The notes: a model not told the origin generated them from the sequence alone. A stretch of DNA of 64,000 nucleotides from Erwinia pyri (GCF_030758455.1 NZ_CP132353.1:3596001-3660000); one strand, 5' to 3'. Positions 30,835 to 42,873 are shown, counted from the stretch's first letter. Numbers and translations: made by a program.

Positions 30835-31692
30835 TTATAGCGTCCTGAAGACCAGCAACAGCAGACAGGCAAAGACCGGCACGGCGGCGGTCAGGCTGTC
30901 GATACGGTCAAGGATCCCGCCATGACCGGGGATAAGATTTCCGCTGTCTTTTATACCCGCTTCACGTTTGAACATACTCTCGGTTAAATCGCCCAGCACA
31001 GAAGCGAGCGCGGCAACCAGCGAGCAGATCAACAGCGTAGTGATGGGCACGCTCAGCGGCGCCCAGAGGCTGAAGAGCCAGGCGATAATGGCCGAGGTCA
31101 CCAGCCCTCCAAAGAAGCCTTCCCAGGTTTTACCCGGTGAAACTTTTGGCGAGAGCTTATGCTTACCAAACAGGCGGCCAAACATATATGCCCCTGAATC
31201 CGCGCCCCACACCAGCAGCATCACATACAGCAGCCACCAGGCACCGGCAAAATGATCGGTATCGTAGTGATACTGGCGCAGCGTGAGCATGCCCCAGAAA
31301 AACGGCACGATGGTCAGGATACCGAACAGCAGACGAAGAGGTTTAGAGGAGCGCCACAGAGCGGCAGAGCCGGGATAGCGCAGCACCAGCAGCAGCGCCA
31401 CCCCCCACCAGCACAGCGCCGCCCAGAGCGAGCCAGCCACCTGAGGCAGATGCACGGAGTGCTGATAAGCAGGAAGGGTGAACATCATGAAGGCGAGAAG
31501 CAGCCCGCACAGGACCGCCAGCCAGATGCGTTGCGATTTGGCGGCGAAGCCCGCAAACTGCCCCCACTCCCAGGCGGCAAGCATGCATACCGCCAGGGTG
31601 ACAATGGCAAATCCAGGAGGCGGCAGCAAAAACAGCGCTGCAATCACAATCGGGATAAGTATAAACGCGGTAATCAGGCGTGACTTCAGCAA
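30835..31692 (-). CDS. cdsA: Phosphatidate cytidylyltransferase
   Basis: CdsA makes CDP-diacylglycerol, the precursor of all phospholipids, in the inner membrane. The 285-residue protein equals E. coli in length and is highly hydrophobic. The family signature, [20 protein letters not shown] followed by GILDRIDS, occupies about residues 236-263 near the C terminus. The start is TTG (codon at 31690-31692) with a GGGGG upstream tract; E. coli cdsA also starts with TTG. It follows ispU by 18 bases. Confidence 0.97.
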   Translation of the reverse strand: MLKSRLITAFILIPIVIAALFLLPPPGFAIVTLAVCMLAAWEWGQFAGFAAKSQRIWLAVLCGLLLAFMMFTLPAYQHSVHLPQVAGSLWAALCWWGVALLLVLRYPGSAALWRSSKPLRLLFGILTIVPFFWGMLTLRQYHYDTDHFAGAWWLLYVMLLVWGADSGAYMFGRLFGKHKLSPKVSPGKTWEGFFGGLVTSAIIAWLFSLWAPLSVPITTLLICSLVAALASVLGDLTESMFKREAGIKDSGNLIPGHGGILDRIDSLTAAVPVFACLLLLVFRTL

Positions 31693-31710
31693 AGATTACC
31701 CCCAGTGCGC

Positions 31711-32463
31711 TCAGGCGCCGCCGGGTGCTGCACCGCCAAAGCGACGCTCTCGTTGTGCAAACGCATTCAGTGCACCTTCAAAGACTTGTTCATCAAAATC
31801 AGGCCAGAGAACATCGGTAAAAAAGAACTCTGCGTAGGCGACCTGCCACAGCAAAAAGTTACTGATTCGATGCTCTCCCCCTGTCCTTATTACCAGATCC
31901 ACGGGAGCCAGTTCATTGAGGCAGAGATAGTCACCGAGGGTTTCTTCCTCGATCTGATCGGGACGGAGTAGACCTTCCTGAACCTGTTCTGCAATTTTTC
32001 TGACACCATGAATGATATCCCAACGTCCGCCATAATTCGCGGCAATGTTGAGGGTTAGTCCATTATTTTGTTGAGTAAGTTCCTCGGCGCGGCGAATGCG
32101 CTCCTGCAGACGGGCATTAAAACGACCGGTGTCGCCAATAATCCGCAGACGAACGTTATGCTTATGCAGACTTTTTACTTCGCTGTCGAGCGCCCAGACG
32201 AAGAGCTCCATCAACGCCAGCACTTCCTGCGGCGGACGGTTCCAGTTCTCACTGCTGAATGCATAAAGCGTCAGCGCATCAAGCTTGTTGCTCACAGCAA
32301 AGCTCACCGCCCGACGAACTGACTTCACACCGGCTTTATGGCCCGAGATGCGCAGCTTGCCACGGTTTTTAGCCCAACGGCCATTGCCATCCATAATGAT
32401 GGCCACGTGACGGGGATTCTCCCCTTGCAGGTCATCGGTTTTTAATTGATTTTCGGACGACAT
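31711..32463 (-). CDS. ispU: Undecaprenyl diphosphate synthase (UppS/IspU)
   Basis: IspU extends farnesyl diphosphate by eight cis-prenyl units to undecaprenyl diphosphate, the carrier lipid for peptidoglycan and O-antigen. The 250-residue cytoplasmic protein has the cis-prenyltransferase start motif MDGNGRWAK at 24-32 with catalytic D25, and VIRTGGEHRISNFLLWQ near 191-207. It heads the ispU-cdsA-rseP-bamA unit, after the dxr terminator. Confidence 0.97.
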   Translation of the reverse strand: MSSENQLKTDDLQGENPRHVAIIMDGNGRWAKNRGKLRISGHKAGVKSVRRAVSFAVSNKLDALTLYAFSSENWNRPPQEVLALMELFVWALDSEVKSLHKHNVRLRIIGDTGRFNARLQERIRRAEELTQQNNGLTLNIAANYGGRWDIIHGVRKIAEQVQEGLLRPDQIEEETLGDYLCLNELAPVDLVIRTGGEHRISNFLLWQVAYAEFFFTDVLWPDFDEQVFEGALNAFAQRERRFGGAAPGGA

Positions 32464-32528
32464 AACGCGTAATGATTTCCTTTAATCAGAAATACAACGG
32501 CTTCTGAAATATCTTACCCGCTCGACGT

Positions 32529-32551
32529 AAAAAAGCCGTGTCTCGCACGGC
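32529..32551 (-). terminator. Rho-independent terminator after dxr
   Basis: On the minus strand GCCGTG-CGAGA-CACGGC is followed by six T. It begins about 100 bases after the dxr stop and before ispU. The stem is short (6 bp) but GC-rich, so part of the transcription could read through into ispU. Confidence 0.75.
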
Positions 32552-32651
32552 CTGCGTTACCGCTTCATCGCAACGTGATACTCAAACAGCGGCGGAAGAC
32601 TATACCATCTCCGCCCCCGCCTCACAAATGGCCGCACGCTAATTGGCTGAA

Positions 32652-33854
32652 TTACCGGGCTTCAGAGAAGCGTGACAGCATGGCGCCTGCCGAGGCGCGC
32701 GCCTGCCTGTCAATCTCCAGTACCGCCTCAACGCTGTCAGGTTCCGCACAGGATAACGTCTCCAGCACGGCCGTATTCACTGCGGCTATATCGGTGAAGC
32801 GAATTTGCGAATCCAGGAAAGCGGCAACCGCAATCTCATTGGCTGCATTCAGCGTCGTGGTCGCGGCCTGCCCGGCAGAGCAGGCATCGATCGCCAGCTT
32901 CAGGCAGGGATAGCGAGCAAAATCTGGCTCGGCGAAGGTCATCGCCCCCATGCGGGTGAAATCCAGTGGCGTAGCCCCAGACGGCACTCGCTGCGGCCAG
33001 GCCATCACATGTGCGATAGGCGTCCGCATATCAGGTGAACCTAACTGAGCCAGTACGCTGCCATCACGGTAACGCACCATAGAGTGGATTACCGACTGGG
33101 GATGCAGGATAACTTCCATCTGAGCATCGGTCGCATTAAACAGCCAGCGGGCTTCAATATATTCCAAACCTTTGTTCATCATGGTGGCAGAATCAACGGA
33201 GATTTTTCGCCCCATTGACCAGTTCGGATGCGCACAGGCCTGATCTGGCGTCATGCGCTCAAGCAGGTGTAACGGCGTCTCGCGAAACGGGCCACCAGAC
33301 CCCGTGAGGATAATGCTGTCAATGCCATTATCTTCCAGAGAAGCGTACCCTAACTGTTGCTGGAGGGAAGCAGGCAAACTCTGAAAAATGGCGTTGTGCT
33401 CGCTGTCCACGGGCAGCAGCTGCGCTTTTGACGCGCTCACCGCCTCCAGAAAAAGCTGGCCGCAGGTCACCAGAGACTCTTTATTAGCGAGAAGCACCTG
33501 TTTTCCTGCCCGAATTGCGGATAACGTAGGCATTAATCCTGCGGCACCGACAATTGCCGCCATAACCTGATCAACCTCATCCAGCGCCGCCAGGTCGCAG
33601 GCAGCCTGCTCCCCGCTCAATACCTCGGTTGCTACATTCAAACTTTTCAGACGTATTCGCAGGGCCGCGGCGGACCGTTCATCAGACATTGAGGCATAGG
33701 CCGGGCGAAACGCCAGACACTGTTCAGCCATCCGCTCAACGTTGTGACCGGCGACCAGCGCCTTCACGGCAAACAGATGCGGATTAGCGCGAACTACCGC
33801 CAGCGTGCTGGTCCCGATTGAACCCGTTGAACCGAGGATCGTCAATTGCTTCAT
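32652..33854 (-). CDS. dxr: 1-deoxy-D-xylulose 5-phosphate reductoisomerase
   Basis: Dxr (IspC) makes 2-C-methylerythritol 4-phosphate, the committed step of the MEP isoprenoid pathway and the target of fosmidomycin. From the ATG at 33854 the product is 400 residues (E. coli 398), beginning [18 protein letters not shown] with the NADPH-binding GSTGSIG at 8-14. The metal and substrate site includes [10 protein letters not shown] near 149-158. A longer in-frame reading begins at 33899 but lacks the usual N terminus. It lies between frr and ispU. Confidence 0.97.
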   Translation of the reverse strand: MKQLTILGSTGSIGTSTLAVVRANPHLFAVKALVAGHNVERMAEQCLAFRPAYASMSDERSAAALRIRLKSLNVATEVLSGEQAACDLAALDEVDQVMAAIVGAAGLMPTLSAIRAGKQVLLANKESLVTCGQLFLEAVSASKAQLLPVDSEHNAIFQSLPASLQQQLGYASLEDNGIDSIILTGSGGPFRETPLHLLERMTPDQACAHPNWSMGRKISVDSATMMNKGLEYIEARWLFNATDAQMEVILHPQSVIHSMVRYRDGSVLAQLGSPDMRTPIAHVMAWPQRVPSGATPLDFTRMGAMTFAEPDFARYPCLKLAIDACSAGQAATTTLNAANEIAVAAFLDSQIRFTDIAAVNTAVLETLSCAEPDSVEAVLEIDRQARASAGAMLSRFSEAR

Positions 33855-33918
33855 GAGGGTGCTCTGTGTGATCACCGACGGCCTGGCTCTCCCGGCCATC
33901 AGCTAAGCGAATAAATGC

Positions 33919-33969
33919 AAAACGCCGTAAGACTGACCACTCAATAGAACGGCAATCTGTACGGCGTTT
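33919..33969 (-). terminator. Probable terminator after frr
   Basis: AAACGCCGTA and TACGGCGTTT form a 10-bp stem around a 30-base loop, and the second arm runs into TTTT on the minus strand. It starts 18 bases after the frr stop. The long loop makes it less certain than the other terminators. Confidence 0.6.
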
Positions 33970-33987
33970 CATCGGAAAATGACGAAC

Positions 33988-34545
33988 TCAGAAGTCCATC
34001 AGCTCCGCTTCTTTTTCTGCCAGCGCTGTATCAACTTTCTTGATAAAGACGTCGGTCATTTTCTGGATATCATCCTGAGAACGACGCTCTTCATCTTCGC
34101 TGATCTCTTTGTCTTTCAGCAAAGCTTTGACTTTGTCGTTCGCGTCACGGCGGACGTTACGCACGGAGACGCGGCCCTGCTCTGCTTCGCCACGGACGAT
34201 TTTAATCAGGTCTTTACGACGCTCTTCCGTCAGAGCAGGCAGCGGAACGCGAATATCTGTGCCAGCTGAGCTTGGGTTCAGTCCCAGGTCAGAGGTCATG
34301 ATCGCTTTTTCAACAGCGGCGCTGATAGAGCGGTCAAACACGTTGATTTTCAGCGTGCGGGAATCTTCAACGGTGACGCTGGCCAGCTGGCGCAGCGGCG
34401 TGGAAGAGCCGTAGTAGTCGACCATGATGCCATCAAGAATGGTTGGCGAGGCGCGGCCAGTACGGATCTTGCTGATAGTATTTTTAAATGCTTCCACGCA
34501 TTTATCCATGCGCGTTTCAGCATCTTTTCTGATTTCGTTAATCAC
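33988..34545 (-). CDS. frr: Ribosome recycling factor
   Basis: RRF splits the post-termination ribosome together with EF-G. The 185-residue length equals E. coli. Two domains are visible: a three-helix bundle (about 1-30 and 105-185) and a beta domain (about 31-104) with [20 protein letters not shown] at 32-51. The start is GTG, as in E. coli. It lies between pyrH and dxr, the conserved order. Confidence 0.98.
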   Translation of the reverse strand: MINEIRKDAETRMDKCVEAFKNTISKIRTGRASPTILDGIMVDYYGSSTPLRQLASVTVEDSRTLKINVFDRSISAAVEKAIMTSDLGLNPSSAGTDIRVPLPALTEERRKDLIKIVRGEAEQGRVSVRNVRRDANDKVKALLKDKEISEDEERRSQDDIQKMTDVFIKKVDTALAEKEAELMDF

Positions 34546-34675
34546 GTTGGAACCCTTGGATTCTGGTTAGCACGGGTCTTACAGCACCCGTGTCAACATA
34601 GTCTTGGTGAATCTGATTATAGTGCGCAACACACTACAAAGGCAGAATATACCTTATTTTACGCAGCGGCGGATA

Positions 34676-35401
34676 TTATTGCGTAATCAGGGTGCCTTCT
34701 TTTTCGCCCATTACCACGCGACGCAGTGCGCCTGGCTTATTCATGTTGAAGACACGAATCGGCAGTTTGTGATCGCGAGCCAGCGTAAAGGCTGCCAGAT
34801 CCATTACCTTCAGCTCTTTATCCAGCACGTCAGTGTAACTGATCTGATCGTACAGGGTCGCATCCGGGTTTTTCACCGGATCGGCTGAATAGACACCATC
34901 TACTTTGGTGGCTTTCAGCACCACATCTGCTTCAATTTCGATGCCACGCAGGCAGGCGGCGGAGTCGGTAGTAAAGAACGGGTTACCCGTACCGGCGGAG
35001 AAGATCACCACGCGGTTGTTGCGCAGCAGGCTAATCGCTTCTGCCCAGCTGTAGTTATCGCACACGCCGTTCAGCGGGATCGCGGACATCAGGCGGGCGT
35101 TCACATAGGCACGATGCAGAGCATCACGCATTGCCAGACCGTTCATCACGGTCGCCAGCATGCCCATATGGTCGCCAACGACGCGATTCATTCCAGCCTG
35201 CGCCAGACCAGCGCCACGGAACAGATTACCACCACCGATAACCACACCCACCTGAATGCCCAGTTCTACCAGTTCTTTCACTTCCTGAGCCATACGATCC
35301 AGTACGCTTGCGTCGATGCCGAAGCCCTCCGCACCTTGCAGCGCTTCGCCACTCAGTTTAAGCAGAATACGTTGATATACAGGTTTTGCATTGGTCGCCA
35401 T
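34676..35401 (-). CDS. pyrH: Uridylate kinase
   Basis: PyrH phosphorylates UMP to UDP; it is hexameric, activated by GTP and inhibited by UTP. The 241-residue protein equals E. coli in length and has the amino-acid-kinase fold with KLSGEALQG at 15-23, [12 protein letters not shown] near 54-65 and a [13 protein letters not shown] segment near 137-149. SD CAGGA precedes the ATG. The 130-base gap before frr contains a hairpin without a T tract. Confidence 0.98.
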   Translation of the reverse strand: MATNAKPVYQRILLKLSGEALQGAEGFGIDASVLDRMAQEVKELVELGIQVGVVIGGGNLFRGAGLAQAGMNRVVGDHMGMLATVMNGLAMRDALHRAYVNARLMSAIPLNGVCDNYSWAEAISLLRNNRVVIFSAGTGNPFFTTDSAACLRGIEIEADVVLKATKVDGVYSADPVKNPDATLYDQISYTDVLDKELKVMDLAAFTLARDHKLPIRVFNMNKPGALRRVVMGEKEGTLITQ

Positions 35402-35519
35402 GGTGTTTTTTCCTGGATGGTTTGGTCGATGTGAGGAGTTAAATCTGATCTATCATCCTCTTAGCACCGGAGAAATGCTATTGGGATGAGACTGAAAATG
35501 CGTGGTGCTTACGGCAGAC

Positions 35520-35547
35520 AAAAAAGAACCGCCGATTGGCGGTTCTT
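35520..35547 (-). terminator. Rho-independent terminator of rpsB-tsf
   Basis: On the minus strand AAGAACCGCC-AATC-GGCGGTTCTT is a perfect 10-bp stem followed by TTTT, starting nine bases after the tsf stop. It separates tsf from pyrH. Confidence 0.88.
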
Positions 35548-35555
35548 ATCAATCA

Positions 35556-36407
35556 TTAAGACTGCTTGGACATCGCTGCAACTTCTGCGGCGAAATCGGT
35601 TTCAGCTTTCTCAATGCCTTCGCCCACTTCAAAGCGGATGAAGTTAACCACGTCTGCATTTTTCTCTTTCAGCAGCTGGCCCACAGTTTTTGATGGGTCC
35701 ATCACGAAAGGCTGACCAGTCAGAGAGACTTCGCCGGTGAATTTCTTCATGCGGCCTTCAACCATCTTCTCTGCGATCTCTTTCGGCTTACCAGACTGCA
35801 TGGCGATGTCCAGCTGAACCTGGAACTCTTTCTCAACCACGTCAGCAGAAACGTCTTCTGGCTTAACGAATTCTGGCTTGCTTGCCGCAACGTGCATCGC
35901 CAGCTGCTTAACCAGCTCTTCGTCAGCACCTGTTGCAGAAATCAGAACGCCGATACGCGCGCCGTGCAGGTAGCTGCCCAGTGCATCGCCTTCCAGTGAA
36001 GATACGCGGCGAATATTGATGTTTTCACCAATTTTTGCCACCAGCGCAACGCGCTCTTCTTCGAACTGCGCTTTCAACGCTTCAACATCGGTGATTTTGC
36101 CGGCAACAGCAGCATCCAGCACTTTGTCAGCAAAGGCCTGGAAACCGCTATCTTTAGCCACGAAGTCAGTCTGGCAGTTTACTTCCAGAATCACACCGTA
36201 GTTGCCTTCAATCTTGGTTTTGATCACGCCGTCAGCAGCAACGTTGCCTGCTTTCTTGGCTGCTTTGATCGCGCCAGATTTACGCATGTTCTCGATTGCC
36301 AGCTCGATGTCGCCATTGGCTTCGGTCAGCGCTTTCTTACAGTCCATCATGCCAGCGCCAGTGCGCTCACGCAGTTCTTTTACCAGAGCCGCAGTAATAT
36401 CAGCCAT
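35556..36407 (-). CDS. tsf: Elongation factor Ts
   Basis: EF-Ts exchanges GDP for GTP on EF-Tu. The 283-residue length equals E. coli. It has the N-terminal UBA-like domain (about 1-55, with [16 protein letters not shown] near 12-27) and the TDFVAKD motif at about 80-86 whose Asp-Phe contact EF-Tu near its magnesium site. GAGGAT precedes the ATG. It is second in the rpsB-tsf operon. Confidence 0.98.
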   Translation of the reverse strand: MADITAALVKELRERTGAGMMDCKKALTEANGDIELAIENMRKSGAIKAAKKAGNVAADGVIKTKIEGNYGVILEVNCQTDFVAKDSGFQAFADKVLDAAVAGKITDVEALKAQFEEERVALVAKIGENINIRRVSSLEGDALGSYLHGARIGVLISATGADEELVKQLAMHVAASKPEFVKPEDVSADVVEKEFQVQLDIAMQSGKPKEIAEKMVEGRMKKFTGEVSLTGQPFVMDPSKTVGQLLKEKNADVVNFIRFEVGEGIEKAETDFAAEVAAMSKQS

Positions 36408-36530
36408 TCTCTAATCCTCGGTTATTCAGCATTTGTTGGCATCCCGCCGGAACGGGGGATACAAATGTCTCTTCTCGGGAGAAACATTCTGCCCCGCCGA
36501 TTGTGACAATCGGCAAAGCGAATTCGAATA

Positions 36531-36555
36531 AAATAAAGGGGCCATCCGGCCCCTT
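36531..36555 (-). terminator. Attenuator-like terminator between rpsB and tsf
   Basis: On the minus strand AAGGGGCC-GGAT-GGCCCCTT is followed by TATTTTATT. It lies 47 bases after rpsB. In E. coli a partial terminator between rpsB and tsf lowers tsf transcript relative to rpsB, and this is the likely counterpart. A second perfect hairpin at 36496-36514 (GCCGATTG with CAATCGGC) lacks a T tract. Confidence 0.75.
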
Positions 36556-36602
36556 ACAGATTTACATCTGATCAATAAGGGCTCTCTGAGGAGCGATCCT
36601 TA

Positions 36603-37505
<903 letters not shown>

Positions 37506-37511
37506 GCGCGC

Positions 37512-37541
37512 TTTATACCACAAAGCGGCCTGTGAAGCCAA
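37512..37541 (-). promoter_or_regulatory. rpsB promoter with GC-rich discriminator
   Basis: On the minus strand TTGGCT (37536-37541) and TATAAA (37512-37517) are 18 bases apart, followed by GCGCGCC. A GC-rich discriminator is what ppGpp-repressed ribosomal promoters show. map starts in the opposite direction about 120 bases away, and the gap holds no other feature I can support. Confidence 0.6.
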
Positions 37542-37661
37542 ATTTTGTTAGCAACGCTTTCTCCTGCCACAAACTGCAATTGGCAGAGCAAAGGTGGGCT
37601 GCTACCATTGCTGCACTTCCTTTATTATTGTCGAAAATAGCGGCAACTGCGGACAAAATTA

Positions 37662-38456
37662 ATGGCGATTACAATTAAAACCCCTGAAGAAATCGAAAAA
37701 ATGCGCGTGGCGGGCCGTCTGGCTGCTGAAGTGCTCGAAATGATTGAAGAACATGTTAAGCCCGGTATCAGCACTGGCGAGCTGGATCGCATTTGTAACG
37801 ATTACATCGTTAATACCCAGAAAGCGGTTTCTGCCAGCCTGGGCTATCACGGTTTTCCGAAATCGGTCTGCATCTCCATCAACGAAGTGGTTTGCCACGG
37901 TATCCCAAGCGATGAGCGCATCCTGAAGGATGGCGACATCGTGAATATCGATGTCACCGTGATCAAAGATGAATACCACGGCGATACCTCAAAAATGTTC
38001 ATCGCTGGCAAACCCACCATTCTGGGCGAGCGTCTGTGCCGTATCACCCAGGAGAGCCTTTATCTGGCTCTGCGGATGGTGAAGCCAGGCATCCGCCTGC
38101 GCACTATAGGCCGTGAAATCCAGAAGTTTGTTGAAGCGCAGGACTTCTCTGTGGTGCGCGAATATTGCGGACACGGCATCGGCAAAGGTTTCCATGAGGA
38201 GCCGCAGGTTCTGCATTACGATGCGGATGATGGCGGCGTGGTGCTGCAGGCTGGCATGGCCTTTACCATTGAACCGATGGTCAACGCCGGTGATTACCGC
38301 ATTCGCAGCATGAAAGATGGCTGGACGGTAAAAACCAAAGATCGCAGCCTCTCCGCTCAATATGAGCACACCATTGTGGTAACAGAAAACGGTTGCGAAA
38401 TTATGACGCTGCGTAAGGATGACACTATTCCGGCCATCCTGACCCACGACGCATAA
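37662..38456 (+). CDS. map: Methionine aminopeptidase, type I
   Basis: Map removes the initiator methionine from nascent proteins. The 264-residue protein equals E. coli. The dinuclear metal ligands D97 (in NIDVTV) and D108 (in GDTSKMF) match E. coli numbering, with H171 in CGHGIGKGFHEEPQ, E204 in FTIEPMVN and E235 in QYEHTIVV close to the expected places. It is divergent from rpsB and followed by a strong terminator, so it is monocistronic. Confidence 0.98.
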   Translation: MAITIKTPEEIEKMRVAGRLAAEVLEMIEEHVKPGISTGELDRICNDYIVNTQKAVSASLGYHGFPKSVCISINEVVCHGIPSDERILKDGDIVNIDVTVIKDEYHGDTSKMFIAGKPTILGERLCRITQESLYLALRMVKPGIRLRTIGREIQKFVEAQDFSVVREYCGHGIGKGFHEEPQVLHYDADDGGVVLQAGMAFTIEPMVNAGDYRIRSMKDGWTVKTKDRSLSAQYEHTIVVTENGCEIMTLRKDDTIPAILTHDA

Positions 38457-38467
38457 TGCGATTGAAA

Positions 38468-38497
38468 TAAAAAAACCGGCTCCGGCCGGTTTTTTTT
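38468..38497 (+). terminator. Rho-independent terminator of map
   Basis: AAAAACCGG and CCGGTTTTT form a stem with a GC-rich top (loop CTCCGG), followed by eight T, 12 bases after map. This places a firm boundary before glnD and supports the downstream GTG start for glnD. Confidence 0.88.
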
Positions 38498-38570
38498 GAT
38501 CTCAGGCTGCTGCTGGCGCTATTGTCGATGTTCTATTCTGACCCGCAGAGCATTGAGCAGGAGCACTGGC

Positions 38571-41216
38571 GTGACCAAAACCCTTAAGGATTATAAGAAG
38601 TCTGGCTCCCCTGCCCACTGGGCAGATGCGGAACTGACGCGCGACTCCCTGAAGCAACACCTTGAGCAGTTCAATCTGCTGCTGGCAAACGCCTTTGACC
38701 AGGGCGAAAATGTTGAAACATTGATTGATGCCCGCACGCTGTTTATCGATCGTTTGCTGCGACGCCTCTGGCGCTTTTACGGCTTCCCGGAAAAAGAGGG
38801 CATTGCTCTTGTGGCGGTGGGCGGCTATGGCCGCGGTGAGCTGCATCCGCTTTCCGATATTGACGTGCTGATCCTCAGCCGTCGCACCCTCTCTGAACAG
38901 GATGCCCAGCGCACCAGCGAGCTGCTGACGCTGATGTGGGATCTAAAACTGGAAGTGGGGCATAGCGTCCGCACGCTGGAAGAGTGCCTGCTTGAAGGGC
39001 TGTCTGACCTGACCGTCGCCACCAACCTGATTGAATCGCGTATGTTAACCGGTGACGTGGCGCTGTTTCTGGAGCTGCAAAAGAACGTATTCAGCGACGG
39101 ATTCTGGCCTTCAGACCAGTTCTTCGCAGCAAAGATTGAGGAGCAGCAGGAGCGTCACAGTCGTTACCACGGCACCAGCTACAATCTGGAGCCGGATATC
39201 AAAAGCAGCCCCGGCGGCCTTCGCGATATTCATACGCTGTTGTGGGTTGCCCGCCGCCATTTCGGGGCGACCTCGCTGGATGAGATGGTTGGATTTGGCT
39301 TTCTGACGGAAGTGGAGCGCAACGAGCTGAACGAGTGCCAGAGCTTCCTGTGGCGCATCCGGTTTGCCCTGCACCTTACCCTGCCCCGCTACGATAACCG
39401 CCTGCTGTTCGATCGTCAGCTTACCGTGGCCCAGCGCCTGAACTACCAGGGTGAAGTTAACGAGCCGGTTGAGCGGATGATGAAGGATTTCTATCGGGTG
39501 ACCGCGCGTATCAGCGAGCTTAATCATATGCTGCTGCAGCTGTTTGATGAGGCGATCCTGGCGCTCGGCGAAGATGAGAAGCCGCGTCCCATTGATGAAG
39601 AATTCCAGCTGCGCGGTTCGCTGATCGATTTGATCGATGAAACGCTGTTCTCACGCCAGCCGGAAGCGATTATGCGGATGTTCTATACCATGGTGCGCAT
39701 GCAGAACATCAGCGGTATCTACTCCACCACGCTACGCCAGTTACGCCATGCCCGCCGTCATCTTGCACAGCCGCTTTGCACCATTCCGGAAGCGCGCCGC
39801 CTGTTTATGTCGATCCTGCGTCATCCGGGCGCCGTCAGCCGGGCGCTGCTACCCATGCATCGCCATAACGTGCTCTGGGCCTATATGCCGCAGTGGGGCA
39901 ATATTGTCGGGCAGATGCAGTTCGATCTGTTTCACGCTTATACGGTGGATGAACACACCATCAGGGTGCTGCAGAAGCTGGAGAGCTTCGCCAACGAGGC
40001 GACGCGCCCGCGCCATCCTCTCTGCGTGGAAATCTGGCCACGCCTGCCGCAGGTGGAGCTGCTGTTGATGGCCGCGCTGTTCCATGACATTGCGAAAGGA
40101 CGCGGCGGCGACCACTCTGTTCTCGGGGCGCAGGATGTGCTGGAGTTTGCAGAGCTGCACGGGCTGAACTCGCGTGAAACCCAGCTGGTTGCCTGGCTGG
40201 TGCGCCATCATCTGCTGATGTCGGTCACGGCGCAGCGGCGTGATATTCAGGACCCGACAGAGATCCAGCAGTTTGCCGAAGTGATGCAAAACGAGAACCG
40301 GCTGCGTTACCTGGTCTGCCTGACGGTGGCGGATATCTGCGCCACTAACGAGAATTTATGGAACAGCTGGAAGCAGAGTCTGCTGCGGGAACTCTTCTTC
40401 GCCACAGAGAAGCAGCTGCGTCGCGGCATGGAAAACAGCCCGGATCTGCGCGAGCGGGTCCGCCACCATCGCCTGCAGGCGCTGGCGTTATTGCGGATGG
40501 ATAATATTGATGAGCGCGCGTTGCACCCTATCTGGAGCCGCTGCCGCGCTGACTATTTCCTTCGCCATACGCCAAATCAGCTCGCCTGGCATGCCCGCCA
40601 TTTGCTGCAGCATGACTTAACGCAGCCGCTGGTGCTGGTCAGCCCGCAGGCAACGCGCGGCGGCACGGAGATTTTTATCTGGAGTCCGGATCGTCCTTAT
40701 CTCTTCGCCACCGTGGTGGGAGAGCTGGATCGCCGTAATCTCAGCGTGCATGACGCGCAGATCTTCACCAGCCGCGACGGCATGGCGATGGATACCTTTA
40801 TCGTGCTGGAGCCGGATGGCAGCCCGCTGGCCGCCGATCGCCATGAAATGATCCGCCAGGCGCTGGAACAGGCGATCGGCCAGACCAGCTGGCAGTCTCC
40901 GCGCACCCGGCGACAGTCCGCCAGGCTTAAACATTTCAGCGTGGACACCCAGGCGAAGTTTTTACCGGGCCACACAGATCGCCGCACCTATATGGAGCTG
41001 ATCGCGCTGGATCAGCCAGGCCTGCTGGCCCGCGTGGGGGAGGTCTTCGCCGACTTAGGTATTTCGCTACACGGTGCACGTATCAGCACCATCGGCGAAC
41101 GCGTGGAGGATCTCTTTATCCTTGCGAACAGTGAGCGACGAGCCCTGGAGCCGGAATTGCGCGAACAGTTACAACAACGGTTGACAGACGCCCTTAATCC
41201 AAACGATAAAGTGTGA
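38571..41216 (+). CDS. glnD: Bifunctional uridylyltransferase/uridylyl-removing enzyme GlnD
   Basis: GlnD senses glutamine and adds or removes UMP on PII proteins, setting nitrogen status. From GTG 38571 the product is 881 residues (E. coli 890). It has the nucleotidyltransferase motif GGYGRG with D96 and D98, an HD domain with [12 protein letters not shown] (about residues 504-515) and two C-terminal ACT domains (about 680-760 and 800-881). The GTG has AGGAG seven bases upstream. The frame stays open back to 38496 but that start would lie on the map terminator. The N terminus differs from E. coli. Confidence 0.95.
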   Translation: MTKTLKDYKKSGSPAHWADAELTRDSLKQHLEQFNLLLANAFDQGENVETLIDARTLFIDRLLRRLWRFYGFPEKEGIALVAVGGYGRGELHPLSDIDVLILSRRTLSEQDAQRTSELLTLMWDLKLEVGHSVRTLEECLLEGLSDLTVATNLIESRMLTGDVALFLELQKNVFSDGFWPSDQFFAAKIEEQQERHSRYHGTSYNLEPDIKSSPGGLRDIHTLLWVARRHFGATSLDEMVGFGFLTEVERNELNECQSFLWRIRFALHLTLPRYDNRLLFDRQLTVAQRLNYQGEVNEPVERMMKDFYRVTARISELNHMLLQLFDEAILALGEDEKPRPIDEEFQLRGSLIDLIDETLFSRQPEAIMRMFYTMVRMQNISGIYSTTLRQLRHARRHLAQPLCTIPEARRLFMSILRHPGAVSRALLPMHRHNVLWAYMPQWGNIVGQMQFDLFHAYTVDEHTIRVLQKLESFANEATRPRHPLCVEIWPRLPQVELLLMAALFHDIAKGRGGDHSVLGAQDVLEFAELHGLNSRETQLVAWLVRHHLLMSVTAQRRDIQDPTEIQQFAEVMQNENRLRYLVCLTVADICATNENLWNSWKQSLLRELFFATEKQLRRGMENSPDLRERVRHHRLQALALLRMDNIDERALHPIWSRCRADYFLRHTPNQLAWHARHLLQHDLTQPLVLVSPQATRGGTEIFIWSPDRPYLFATVVGELDRRNLSVHDAQIFTSRDGMAMDTFIVLEPDGSPLAADRHEMIRQALEQAIGQTSWQSPRTRRQSARLKHFSVDTQAKFLPGHTDRRTYMELIALDQPGLLARVGEVFADLGISLHGARISTIGERVEDLFILANSERRALEPELREQLQQRLTDALNPNDKV

Positions 41217-41310
41217 CCCAGATTTAATTTTTAATACCCGTGTGGGCCAACGTGGCGGGGCTGAAACCCGCCTTCCCGCATCGGGAATATGAGTGAAACA
41301 GGAAGAAATA

Positions 41311-42135
41311 ATGCAACAATTACAGAATGTTATTGAGAGCGCTTTCGAGCGTCGCGCTGAGATCACCCCGGCTAATGCAGATACCGTTACCCGCGAAGCG
41401 GTTAGTCAGGTTATTAGCCTGCTTGACAGCGGTGCCCTGCGCGTCGCTGAAAAGATTGACGGTGAGTGGGTAACGCATCAGTGGCTGAAAAAGGCCGTAC
41501 TCCTCTCCTTCCGCATCAATGACAATCAGGTGATTGAGGGTGCAGAAAGCCGCTTCTACGACAAAGTGCCGATGAAGTTTGCCGACTATGACGACGCGCG
41601 CTTTAAAAAAGAGGGCTTCCGCGTAGTGCCGCCAGCCGCCGTTCGTCAGGGCGCGTACATCGCCCGTAACACCGTGCTGATGCCTTCTTACGTCAACATC
41701 GGCGCCTATGTGGATGAAGGGTCGATGGTAGATACCTGGGCAACCGTGGGCTCCTGTGCGCAGATTGGTAAAAACGTGCACCTTTCTGGCGGCGTGGGTA
41801 TCGGCGGCGTTCTTGAGCCTCTGCAGGCTAATCCAACCATTATCGAAGATAACTGCTTTATCGGCGCACGCTCAGAGATTGTGGAAGGAGTGATCGTTGA
41901 AGAGGGCGCGGTTATCTCGATGGGCGTCTATATCGGTCAGAGCACCAAAATTTACGATCGTGAAACGGGCGAAGTGCATTATGGCCGCGTACCAGCCGGT
42001 TCTGTAGTGGTTTCAGGTAACCTGCCTTCAAAAGATGGCAGCTACAGCCTCTACTGTGCGGTGATCGTGAAGAAAGTTGACGCGAAAACGCGTGGTAAAG
42101 TAGGCATCAACGAACTGCTGCGCACCATCGACTGA
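41311..42135 (+). CDS. dapD: 2,3,4,5-tetrahydropyridine-2,6-dicarboxylate N-succinyltransferase
   Basis: DapD succinylates tetrahydrodipicolinate in the lysine/diaminopimelate pathway. From the ATG at 41311 the product is 274 residues, the E. coli length, beginning MQQLQN. An N-terminal helical domain (about 1-100) is followed by hexapeptide repeats ([20 protein letters not shown] near 128-147) and a C-terminal cap. AGGAAG precedes the ATG; an earlier in-frame GTG at 41293 would add six residues. It follows glnD, as in E. coli. Confidence 0.97.
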   Translation: MQQLQNVIESAFERRAEITPANADTVTREAVSQVISLLDSGALRVAEKIDGEWVTHQWLKKAVLLSFRINDNQVIEGAESRFYDKVPMKFADYDDARFKKEGFRVVPPAAVRQGAYIARNTVLMPSYVNIGAYVDEGSMVDTWATVGSCAQIGKNVHLSGGVGIGGVLEPLQANPTIIEDNCFIGARSEIVEGVIVEEGAVISMGVYIGQSTKIYDRETGEVHYGRVPAGSVVVSGNLPSKDGSYSLYCAVIVKKVDAKTRGKVGINELLRTID

Positions 42136-42141
42136 TCCTCT

Positions 42142-42175
42142 GCGGGTCACGCCCTGTGGCCCGTAATCTTTTCTT
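42142..42175 (+). terminator. Probable terminator of dapD
   Basis: CGGGTCAC (42143-42150) pairs with GTGGCCCG (42156-42163) with one G-T pair, and TAATCTTTTCTTT follows. It starts about 8 bases after dapD. The interrupted T run makes it moderately strong. Confidence 0.7.
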
Positions 42176-42464
42176 TACAGTCAGCCCACCAATAACCTCT
42201 TTCGCGTAACGAAATAACGGATGCTATTGCGCAACAACTGAGCGATAATCCGCGCCGTTGATTCAGAACATTAACCAATATCGCGATCCGGACTGCTATT
42301 TCCAACGTTTATCGCTGGAGAACGGGACGAGCGAGCTAAGTGAAGACGAGGCGTAAGCGCGGGCCGCTCGGGGGATTATCTCCATGAGCTTGGCGAGCAC
42401 TGCACAACGCAGTATTCACGACGCGCAGCCGGAACGACACCAACTTCATTTAGGAGCAAAACTT
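42176..42464 (+). other. Gap between dapD and yaeH, with a short open frame
   Basis: No gene here is supported by homology I recognise. A frame from TTG 42258 to the stop at 42354-42356 would encode 32 residues ending in SELSEDEA and has a coding-like look (acidic tail, no rare-codon run). It has no convincing ribosome site. It could be a remnant or chance. A further in-frame start for yaeH at 42384 is not preferred. Confidence 0.3.
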
Positions 42465-42857
42465 ATGTATGACAATCTGAAAGGCCTTGGTATCTCTTCT
42501 CCTGACGACATCGACCGTTACAGCCTGCGTCAGGAAGCAAACAACGACATCCTGAAAATCTATTTCCGCAAAGACAAAGGCGAATTTTTTGCCAAAAGCG
42601 TGAAATTTAAATATCCGCGCCAGCGTAAAACCGTGGTGGCTGATAACGCCAGCCAGGGATATAAAGAGATTCAGGAAATCAGCCCGAACCTGCGTTATGT
42701 GATCGATGAGCTGGACCAGATTTGCCAGCGTGACCAGGTTGAAGTGGATCTGAAACGTAAAATTCTGGAAGACCTGCGCCATCTGGAGCATGTGGTTTCT
42801 AACAAAATCAGCGAGATTGAATCCGATCTTGAAAAGCTGACCCGCAACGGCCGTTAA
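42465..42857 (+). CDS. yaeH: DUF3461 family protein YaeH
   Basis: This is a conserved protein of unknown function. The 130-residue product (E. coli 128) has the family core [15 protein letters not shown] near 20-34 and [18 protein letters not shown] near 43-60, then a charged helical C terminus likely to form a coiled coil. The start at 42465 has TAGGAG about nine bases upstream and gives [10 protein letters not shown], the E. coli start; a longer frame from 42384 is not supported. It is followed by a shared terminator and convergent with cdaR. Confidence 0.92.
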   Translation: MYDNLKGLGISSPDDIDRYSLRQEANNDILKIYFRKDKGEFFAKSVKFKYPRQRKTVVADNASQGYKEIQEISPNLRYVIDELDQICQRDQVEVDLKRKILEDLRHLEHVVSNKISEIESDLEKLTRNGR

Positions 42858-42873
42858 TTTACGGTAAGTTGGC

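Noticed and set aside
34571..34592. Hairpin (CACGGGT with ACCCGTG) between pyrH and frr as a terminator
   Set aside because: No T tract follows on either strand; conserved gene order suggests read-through is possible.
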